Source: Clostridiaceae bacterium (GTDB lineage: Bacteria > Bacillota > Clostridia > DSM-8532). Taken from it: a stretch of DNA of 12,390 bases. Every line of letters starts with the position of its first letter. Position 1 is the stretch's first letter. The notes under the pieces were generated by a model. The model made no database searches. It saw only the letters and a list, made by a program, of their open reading frames with translations, and was not told the DNA's origin. Of the stretch, positions 7,628-12,390 are shown piece by piece. The translations under genes and the position numbers were made by a program. The DNA lies in the NCBI GenBank assembly GCA_012727625.1, contig JAAYGP010000392.1, forward strand, positions 1 to 12,390, written 5' to 3'.

Positions 7628-7798
7628 TTAAATTTGATCAGCTCCTGCAAATGAAGCTCTTACCTTTGCCATTGCACAATATATCTGCATTCGCCGCAAA
7701 GGAGGTAAAATATCTGAAAAGGTTTCTGTTACTGCACAATCTCCATGTAACATGAACAATAACAAGACCAGGTTGATGTGAACAGCAACCTTTCTCAA
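7628..7798 (-). CDS. Possible 56-residue small protein, doubtful
   Basis: The sequence has TATAAT on the minus strand (7835-7830), then GAGAGGTGG (7812-7804), then 5 bases to a TTG start at 7798. The translation begins MRKVAVHINLVLLLFMLHGDC, a short basic start followed by a hydrophobic run, and ends in ASFAGADQI at 7628. The signals are better than expected for a random frame. However, the ORF lies almost wholly within repeat copy B, and the matching frames in copies A and C are interrupted by stops. It may be a remnant or an accident. I do not recognise the product. Confidence 0.25.
   Translation of the reverse strand: MRKVAVHINLVLLLFMLHGDCAVTETFSDILPPLRRMQIYCAMAKVRASFAGADQI
7639..7790 (+). 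repeat. Dispersed repeat, copy B (longest)
   Basis: The left end matches copy C: 7639-7661 is CAGCTCCTGCAAATGAAGC plus CTCTT-type continuation, with one difference in 23 bases, and similarity runs on to TGCACAATAT at 7673-7682. TGCACAAT recurs at 7733-7740. The right end, TGTGAACAGCAACC (7777-7790), is identical to copy A. The interior between 7683 and 7770 is not shared with A or C, so this copy carries extra sequence or has rearranged. It has the same orientation as copy A and is opposite to copy C. Confidence 0.6.
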
Positions 7799-7928
7799 TG
7801 TAACCACCTCTCGTAATGACATGAGATTAATTATACATTATTTTTGAGTTGGGACATAATCACATGCGGTACAATGAGATATTATCATAAATCGATCAGA
7901 TTGTGATTCAAATGCGTAATGGAGCGTA

Positions 7929-7957
7929 TTGCTTATATAAGGCTTTAGGTATAAAAT
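7929..7957 (+). promoter_or_regulatory. Promoter-like pair before the ATP-grasp genes
   Basis: TTGCTT (7929-7934) and TAAAAT (7952-7957) are 17 bases apart, 43 bases before the first ATP-grasp start. It is moderate in strength but well placed, and the terminator at 7562-7617 implies a separate promoter is needed. Confidence 0.4.
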
Positions 7958-7999
7958 AAAGACGATATTAACAACGCATAAAGCTTAGGAAACTGTGTT

Positions 8000-8881
8000 A
8001 TGAATGGCTGGATTATATACAACGGCGCATTGGGAATTCAGAAAATAGATAAACTGGTTCAAAGGGTTTGTGAAGAAGCTGCTAAAATGGGAATTAATCT
8101 GGAGATGGTTGCCAATAATGAGCTAATCCCTGAAATTACACCGGACGGAAACTTTGAATTAAAAACTCTACGCAGACTCAGGGAACCCATGTTTATTATA
8201 TTCTGGGATAAGGATGTATTACTGGCCCGGTATCTTGAGATGCTGGGTTACCGCCTGTTTAACAGAAGCGAAGCAATTGAGGCGTGTGACAATAAGGCGT
8301 TAATGCATTTGAAGCTTAACGGGTTAAGAGTGCCTAAAACGATTATAGGACCGTTTGCTTTTTTCAGTCAGTCCCTTACAGATAAATATTTTGAAAAGAT
8401 AATTGAAGAGCTGGGGGAAGAGGTAATACTGAAAGAATCCTGTGGTTCCTTTGGCATGCAGGTTTACAGGCTGAAAGGGATTAAGGAAATAAGGGATAAA
8501 ATCAGCGTTATAAAAAACAGGCATTTTATTGTTCAGGAGGTAATAAAAACATCACTGGGAAAGGATATTCGGGTAAACATAATCGGGGATGAAATCGTAG
8601 GTGCGATGCAGCGAAGCAATTCAACTGATTTCAGGGCAAATATTACCCTTGGCGGCAAAGGTGAGCTTGTTGCCTTAAGCGAAGAACAAAGGGAAATTGC
8701 CTTAAAGGCCCACAAAATGCTGGGACTTGATTTCAGCGGCGTTGATCTTCTCATAGGAGAGAGCTGCGAACCCATTATTTGCGAAGTAAATTCCAATGTT
8801 AATTTTTTAAGCTTTGAAGACCTGTCAGGTATTAATTTCAGCAACAGGATTCTTAGGTATATTATGGAGAAAATAAAATGA
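8000..8881 (+). CDS. RimK-like ATP-grasp ligase, first of a pair
   Basis: A 293-residue protein with the RimK/LysX-type ATP-grasp layout. Residues about 1-85 form the N-terminal pre-ATP-grasp domain; NRSEAIEACDNKALMH (88-103) is the usual lead-in helix. Lys145 with ESCGSFGM forms the ATP lysine and glycine-rich loop, VQE (178-180) reaches the adenine, and KDIRVNIIGDEIVGAM (188-203), FRANITLGG (211-219) and GVDLL (247-251) follow. CEVNSN (261-266) supplies the Glu262/Asn264 metal ligands. All expected catalytic positions are present. Such enzymes join a carboxylate, activated as an acyl phosphate, to an amine, often glutamate or another amino acid. The substrate is unknown. AGGA at 7987-7990 is 9 bases before the ATG. 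Its stop overlaps the start of the next gene, so the two are probably made together. Confidence 0.85.
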   Translation: MNGWIIYNGALGIQKIDKLVQRVCEEAAKMGINLEMVANNELIPEITPDGNFELKTLRRLREPMFIIFWDKDVLLARYLEMLGYRLFNRSEAIEACDNKALMHLKLNGLRVPKTIIGPFAFFSQSLTDKYFEKIIEELGEEVILKESCGSFGMQVYRLKGIKEIRDKISVIKNRHFIVQEVIKTSLGKDIRVNIIGDEIVGAMQRSNSTDFRANITLGGKGELVALSEEQREIALKAHKMLGLDFSGVDLLIGESCEPIICEVNSNVNFLSFEDLSGINFSNRILRYIMEKIK

Positions 8882-9663
8882 AAGGTCTTATTATATATCA
8901 GAAACGGGATTATGAGAGAAATTGTGACTATGTTAAATGGATGTGTGAGGTTGGAAGAAAAAAGGGCTGTTTACTCAACCTTATGTTTCTTGAGGATTTC
9001 TTTGCAAATGGTTTAAAACCGGATTGCGATGTGGATTTTGTCATAAACAGAAGCCGAAGCTATGAAGCTTCGCTGATATTTGAACTGAACAATGTAAGAG
9101 TTTTTAACAGCTCCTGTATTACCCTGCTTGGCAACAACAAGCTTGCGGCCTATAAATACGCAAAGGACAAGGGATTCAGGTTTCCGGAAGTTTATATGTC
9201 ATGGAAAGGAAAAAACAATGTATTGTCAAAGCCGGTAAGTGGTCATGGAGGGATTGGCATATCCATGCTTGAGGATGTAAGCAGCGATGACCGGGATAAA
9301 AGGCTCAATCAGGAGTATATTAAAAATACGGTGGGAGATGCGAGGTTTTATATAATAAATAATAAAATAGTGCATGCCGTTTTACGCCGCGCAAATGGAA
9401 GACTTGTATCAAATTTCAGCCGGGGTGGAGTTTGTGAGATTTTTAAGTACAGTAACAGTCAGGAAGAAACGGTAAAAAGATTTATTGAAGATATTTCAAT
9501 TGATTACGCGGGAGTTGACTTTCTTGTAACCTGTGACGGAGAGCTTATTTTCAATGAAATCGAGGATGTTGTGGGAAGCAGGATGTTAAGCTTTTTGGGA
9601 ATCAATAATACAACGGATCTGTACATTGATTACATAGTAAATGAAATTGGAAAGTGTAAATGA
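8878..9663 (+). CDS. RimK-like ATP-grasp protein, second of a pair
   Basis: A 261-residue protein whose ATG overlaps the previous gene's last codons (ATGA at 8878-8881), indicating translational coupling. It keeps the ATP-grasp order: an N-terminal domain (1-80), Lys118 with SGHGGIGI (121-128), NQEYI (144-148), GDARFYIINNKIVHAV (153-168), SNFSRGG (178-184), GVDFL (212-216), and NEIEDVVGSRM (226-236). The final metal-binding motif is E-x-E (Glu227, Glu229) instead of E-x-N, unlike its partner. It is also shorter, with compact loops. It may be a second ligase acting on the first one's product, or a partner subunit. The two proteins are similar in layout but clearly diverged, so the duplication is old. 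The substrate is unknown, and the protein is probably cytoplasmic. Confidence 0.8.
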   Translation: MKGLIIYQKRDYERNCDYVKWMCEVGRKKGCLLNLMFLEDFFANGLKPDCDVDFVINRSRSYEASLIFELNNVRVFNSSCITLLGNNKLAAYKYAKDKGFRFPEVYMSWKGKNNVLSKPVSGHGGIGISMLEDVSSDDRDKRLNQEYIKNTVGDARFYIINNKIVHAVLRRANGRLVSNFSRGGVCEIFKYSNSQEETVKRFIEDISIDYAGVDFLVTCDGELIFNEIEDVVGSRMLSFLGINNTTDLYIDYIVNEIGKCK

Positions 9664-9746
9664 ATGCCAATGATTTTAACAGTTAAGCATGCGTCAGTTA
9701 CATTCCGGGTGAAACAGACAGGCAATGTCTTTGCCGGATGAAAACA

Positions 9747-9772
9747 ACAGGCAGGGGGCAGACCCTGCCTGT
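9747..9772. terminator. Hairpin between convergent genes, probable terminator
   Basis: ACAGGCAGGG (9747-9756) pairs perfectly with CCCTGCCTGT (9763-9772) over a 6-base loop. It sits between the second ATP-grasp gene and the convergent membrane-protein gene. In the minus direction it is followed by TGTTTTC, a weak T-run; in the plus direction no T-run follows. It probably serves both genes, or mainly the minus one. Confidence 0.55.
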
Positions 9773-9789
9773 ATGATTATCGGGACGCG

Positions 9790-10182
9790 TTAGTTGCAAC
9801 CGGTGCGACCGGTGGGTTTAATAATAGTTATTCCACACAGTTGTAATATGAGGCATACGGCTGTTAAAATAACTGTCAATACGCCAAGACCGATTAAAAT
9901 AAGACCGACTATTATTGAAGAGATAAGTACAATGGCCAGTATGCCCGATATTATCAGGAACAGGGATACCAATGTAAGCAACAGACAAATAAAACAGGGG
10001 ATTTTGTTGCATTTTATTAAACAGCAAAGAATAATAAGCAGAACACCTGCCACTATGGTTCCGATTGTTATAAAACTAAGCGGGAAAAAAGTCGCAAGCA
10101 GATACACTCCAAGCCCAATCAAAATTAAGCCCAACAGACCGGTTGCCAGACAGAAAGCTTTACGGAAGTCCTTAAAGCACAT
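9790..10182 (-). CDS. Small hydrophobic multi-pass membrane protein
   Basis: A 130-residue protein that is almost all hydrophobic. Likely membrane segments are about 13-33, 36-57, 62-84 and 86-121 (the last may be two). The segment GLILIGLGV occurs twice, at 18-26 and 93-101, with glycines spaced as in helix-packing motifs; the DNA differs between the two, so the repeat is held at protein level. There are several cysteines (residues 2, 11, 53, 54, 58, 63, 66, 110, 116, 129). The start is ATG 10182, with AGGAGGTG 6 bases upstream; a TTG at 10200 overlaps that ribosome binding site and is rejected. I do not recognise the family. It is convergent with the ATP-grasp pair and lies downstream of gdhA on the same strand, about 390 bases away. 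Confidence 0.75.
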   Translation of the reverse strand: MCFKDFRKAFCLATGLLGLILIGLGVYLLATFFPLSFITIGTIVAGVLLIILCCLIKCNKIPCFICLLLTLVSLFLIISGILAIVLISSIIVGLILIGLGVLTVILTAVCLILQLCGITIIKPTGRTGCN

Positions 10183-10576
10183 ATTATTCACCTCCTTCAA
10201 ATACCGAATAAACAGTTAAAATCCTGTTCAATAACAGTATATTGAGCAAGCCTTTAGAAGGTTACATAATATTTTTTAAGGACCGGTATTCCATTGTCTG
10301 ACTTTTTCGTTCGGCAACCGATCTTATAAGCCTGCATTCCCTATCAGGGAAGGAACTCTCAGGTGTTGCGGGAACATCCCGGATACAGGCAATTTTCACA
10401 AATCCAACGTTCTTTCATTCTTCTACAATTATGCAGCTGTTGTAAACAGGTGAAGCCCCATAACCGGGAGTCTGGTAACTGGAACCCTGGTAAACAGTTT
10501 TGGCACTGTATAAACCAGGGAACCTTGATCCCAGTGGCAAAACCTCAGCAATACCTGAAAATATCTTTTTTGCGTA
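10183..10576. other. Intergenic region after gdhA with several hairpins
   Basis: About 390 bases with no supported gene. It contains short perfect stems at 10337-10351 (TTCCCT-ATC-AGGGAA) and around 10369 (CGGGA-ACA-TCCCG). A two-part hairpin lies at 10485-10520: CCCTGGT/ACCAGGG outside and ACAGT/ACTGT inside. No T-run follows any of them on the minus strand, so the gdhA terminator is not obvious. Base composition rises in GC in the right half. A plus-strand frame across 10363-10599 has no ribosome binding site and resembles nothing. Confidence 0.4.
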
Positions 10577-11863
10577 TTATACCCAACCACGGCTTTTAAC
10601 AGCCTGGGCAACACGGTTTATAGCTATTACATATGCTGCGTCACGCATATATAATTTTCTGTTTTGTGAGAGCTCATAAACAGCTCTGAAAGCTGAAGTC
10701 ATCTTAGTGTCCAGCTTACTCAGAACTTCATCCTTTTCCCAGTAATAATTCATGTTGGACTGAACCTGTTCAAAATAACTGCAGGTTACGCCTCCGGCAT
10801 TTGCCAGAAAGTCAGGAACGAGGAATATATTGCTGTTTCTGATTACTTCATCCGCATCCGTTGTTGTTGGCCCGTTTGCAGCTTCAAGAATAACCCTGAC
10901 CTGTTTGCTGATTTTATGAACATTGGCTGATGTGATTTGGTTTTCCAAAGCCGCAGGAACAAGAATGTCAACGTCCTGTTCGATCCATGCCTCACCCGGC
11001 AGGATATCAAAGCCTAAATCCCTGGCTTTATCCTTATCAATAGTTCCGTAGGAATCGGTAATGGCAGTAAGCTCTTTTACATCGAATCCGTTTTTATTTC
11101 TGAATGTATAGGCTTTTTTATCCGCTTCATTCCAGCATGATATGGCAATAACCTTACCACCAAGCTGCTGATACAGGCTGACAGCATGGGATGCTACATT
11201 GCCAAAGCCCTGGAAGCTTGCTGTGGTGTCTGAAAATTTTATGCCAAGTTCCTTAAGTGCTTCACGCAAAACATAAATAACACCATACCCCGTTGCCTCG
11301 GTTCTTCCGAGAGAGCCTCCAAGACCTACAGGCTTTCCGGTTATAAAGCCGGGATATTTGGCACCGTGTATTGTTTCATACTCATCAAGCATCCACAGCA
11401 TATGTTTCGCGCTTGACATTACATCAGGCGCGGGAACATCGGTAAAAGGCCCGACATTGCGTGCTATCTGACGGACATAACCACGACACAGCTGTTCCTG
11501 TTCCCGTTCGGAAAGGTTTCTTGGATCACATATAATGCCGCCTTTTCCTCCTCCGAGAGGAATATCAACAACCGAGCATTTCCAGGTCATCCACATGGCC
11601 AATGCCCTTATTGTATCTATTGTTTCAAGGGGATGAAATCTGATTCCGCCTTTTGCGGGACCTCTCGCGTCATTATGTTGCACACGGAACCCTTTGAACA
11701 CTTTTACACTGCCGTCATCCATTTTAACCGGGATTAAAAAATGGTATTCACGCATGGGCTGGCGGAGCAACTCACAAGTAGCCCTGTCGAGATTAAGCTT
11801 TTCTGCAACACTGTCAAATTGTTGTTGAGCTGTTTCATATGGATTGTAAGAAGTGGAACTCAT
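10577..11863 (-). CDS. gdhA: Glutamate dehydrogenase
   Basis: A 428-residue Glu/Leu/Phe/Val dehydrogenase that interconverts L-glutamate and 2-oxoglutarate plus ammonia. Conserved segments include GPAKGGIRFHP (68-78), WKCSVVDIPLGGGKGG (94-109; Lys95 and Lys107 for substrate and catalysis), and PAPDVMS with Asp147. The Rossmann glycine motif is GFGNVA (219-224). The length matches the Bacillus RocG/GudB size class (about 425) and is shorter than the 450-residue Clostridium symbiosum type. I cannot decide NAD versus NADP with confidence from the second strand (KVIAISCWNEAD). The start is ATG 11863, with GGAGGT 7 bases upstream; a TTG at 11878 overlaps that site. It has its own promoter (12000-12028) and a leader of about 130 bases. 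It probably sits in nitrogen metabolism and supplies or consumes the glutamate used by the aminomutase. Confidence 0.95.
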   Translation of the reverse strand: MSSTSYNPYETAQQQFDSVAEKLNLDRATCELLRQPMREYHFLIPVKMDDGSVKVFKGFRVQHNDARGPAKGGIRFHPLETIDTIRALAMWMTWKCSVVDIPLGGGKGGIICDPRNLSEREQEQLCRGYVRQIARNVGPFTDVPAPDVMSSAKHMLWMLDEYETIHGAKYPGFITGKPVGLGGSLGRTEATGYGVIYVLREALKELGIKFSDTTASFQGFGNVASHAVSLYQQLGGKVIAISCWNEADKKAYTFRNKNGFDVKELTAITDSYGTIDKDKARDLGFDILPGEAWIEQDVDILVPAALENQITSANVHKISKQVRVILEAANGPTTTDADEVIRNSNIFLVPDFLANAGGVTCSYFEQVQSNMNYYWEKDEVLSKLDTKMTSAFRAVYELSQNRKLYMRDAAYVIAINRVAQAVKSRGWV

Positions 11864-11915
11864 TAACGATACCTCCAAAATTTAATAATAATATAATAAT
11901 TAAAGGTTTGTAGTT

Positions 11916-11933
11916 TAATACGGCTAATACGGC
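11916..11933. repeat. Tandem 9-base duplication in the gdhA leader
   Basis: TAATACGGC occurs twice in direct tandem (11916-11924 and 11925-11933), inside the transcribed leader of gdhA. It could be a replication slip or a paired regulator site. Confidence 0.5.
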
Positions 11934-11968
11934 TTATGGTTTCAGCACGGATTCACAAGCAAAATCGG

Positions 11969-11994
11969 CATCCGGAACCCAATAACACCGGATG
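11969..11994 (-). promoter_or_regulatory. Hairpin at the 5' end of the gdhA transcript
   Basis: CATCCGG (11969-11975) pairs with CCGGATG (11988-11994) over a 12-base loop. The predicted transcription start is near 11993, so the mRNA would open directly with this stem. Such 5' stems commonly protect messages from decay. Confidence 0.4.
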
Positions 11995-11999
11995 TTCAT

Positions 12000-12028
12000 A
12001 TTATATCTGTGCGGAATTTGAAAGTCAA
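12000..12028 (-). promoter_or_regulatory. gdhA: gdhA promoter
   Basis: On the minus strand TTGACT (12028-12023), a 17-base spacer and a perfect TATAAT (12005-12000) form a near-consensus sigma-A promoter. A 12-base palindrome, GCGCCATGGCGC (12034-12045), lies 5 bases upstream of the -35 and could bind an activator or repressor. ACATAATATGT (12053-12063) is another dyad just beyond. Confidence 0.8.
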
Positions 12029-12066
12029 TGACCGCGCCATGGCGCATACTACACATAATATGTATA

Positions 12067-12152
12067 TGGTTACTTTTCACACCCTGATTCAGTTACTTAA
12101 CAGGACAGATATTGTGCAGTAGCGTAAACAAGAGCTTCATTTGCAGGAACTG
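12067..12152 (-). repeat. Dispersed repeat, copy C, abutting truncated pepF
   Basis: On the minus strand this copy runs from CAGTTCCTGCAAATGAAGC (12152 leftward) through TGCACAATATCTG to AAAAGTAACCA at 12067. The part 12067-12118 matches copy A in 46 of 52 bases. The part 12130-12152 matches copy B in 22 of 23 bases. So it carries both halves of the repeat in 86 bases and is the most compact full copy. Its right edge coincides with the point where pepF homology stops. Confidence 0.7.
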
Positions 12153-12390
12153 GCAAACATAACCTGCCTGAATACTGTGCCCCTGAAAGTCTCAAGGTAA
12201 TTATTCAATAGCCAGGCTTTTTCCTTGTTGTTGTCCATATTTGAAAGCATGTGGTTCATCAGCAGGGATTCATTAACGGTTGATGCGACTTCCGCAACGA
12301 AAATCTTAATGTCGGAATAAACAAAGGGCTGTGTTTTGTGCGTATAGTAATAATGCATGGCATGCCCCATTTCATGGGCTAATGCAAGAA
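12137..12390 (-). pseudogene. pepF: Oligoendopeptidase F (M3 family), C-terminally truncated; N-terminus outside window
   Basis: The visible 83 residues open with LALAHEMGHAMH, the HExxH zinc site of M3 peptidases. They continue through FVAEVASTVNE, which supplies the third zinc ligand (Glu), and then LLNNYLETFRGTVFRQVMFA. In intact PepF proteins this last segment is followed by roughly 100 more residues (usually EFE next). Here the reading leaves the family after MFA, adds SSCK and stops at 12137. The break falls at 12152/12153, exactly where repeat copy C begins, and no missing C-terminal sequence appears between there and the gdhA promoter. The lost part normally helps complete the active-site channel, so the product is probably inactive. 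PepF acts on short peptides in the cytoplasm. The upstream part cannot be judged. Confidence 0.78.

Larger units (their letters stand above)
7618..7999. other. Intergenic region holding repeat copy B and the ATP-grasp promoter
   Basis: Between the terminator and the first ATP-grasp gene lie dispersed repeat copy B (7639-7790), a possible 56-residue minus-strand ORF that overlaps it (7628-7798), and a plus-strand promoter-like pair (7929-7957). Bases about 7840-7925 are AT-rich with nothing recognisable. Confidence 0.5.

Noticed and set aside
9794..10219. Plus-strand 141-codon frame opposite the membrane protein
   Set aside because: It is the complement of a hydrophobic gene that has an excellent ribosome binding site; the plus frame has no start signals.
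10363..10599. Plus-strand 78-codon frame downstream of gdhA
   Set aside because: No ribosome binding site, low-complexity hairpin-rich sequence and antisense overlap with the gdhA end.
1..12390. CRISPR array, tRNA or rRNA genes
   Set aside because: No regularly spaced repeats, no cloverleaf with TTCRA-type arm and no rRNA-like sequence were seen; the only repeats are the three dispersed copies and short hairpins.

Overview
The window is about 40% GC with strong AGGAGG-type ribosome binding sites, sigma-A-like promoters and typical Firmicutes gene families. It most resembles a chromosome segment from a plant-polysaccharide-degrading Clostridia (Ruminiclostridium/Acetivibrio/Thermoclostridium type). 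That placement is an inference from gene content and composition; no rRNA or other marker is present.

Layout. (1) 1-672, minus: 5' two-thirds of an AraC-family regulator, running off the left edge. (2) 1108-1977 and 2055-4565, plus, divergent from the regulator: a HAD-superfamily hydrolase and a glycoside hydrolase family 2 enzyme that lacks the usual N-terminal sugar-binding domain. This looks like a small regulated carbohydrate locus. (3) 4912-5472, plus: a small P-loop kinase-like protein. (4) 5604-5904, minus: a J-domain-like gene broken by a frameshift. (5) 6278-7498, plus: a KamA-family radical SAM aminomutase. Its substrate-site residues (Lys332, Asn369) match glutamate 2,3-aminomutase rather than lysine 2,3-aminomutase, so it should make beta-glutamate. 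(6) 8000-8881 and 8878-9663, plus: two translationally coupled RimK-like ATP-grasp ligases. (7) 9790-10182, minus: a small hydrophobic membrane protein. (8) 10577-11863, minus: glutamate dehydrogenase with a clear promoter. (9) 12137-12390, minus: an oligoendopeptidase F (M3) gene that enters at the right edge and is cut short.

How the parts may fit. Glutamate is a recurring theme: the dehydrogenase interconverts glutamate and 2-oxoglutarate, the aminomutase converts glutamate to beta-glutamate, and two RimK-like ligases belong to a superfamily that often couples glutamate or other amino acids to carboxyl groups. A functional link between the aminomutase and the ligase pair is inference; a strong terminator separates them.

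The non-coding sequence is informative. A dispersed repeat (copies near 4751-4802, 7639-7790 and 12067-12152) is present three times, and the third copy begins exactly where the pepF homology stops. The aminomutase has a long leader: a strong promoter about 330 bases upstream, a terminator-like hairpin about 90 bases downstream of it, and two mutually exclusive hairpins. Several genes have Shine-Dalgarno positions that place the start downstream of the longest possible ORF; these are noted per gene.
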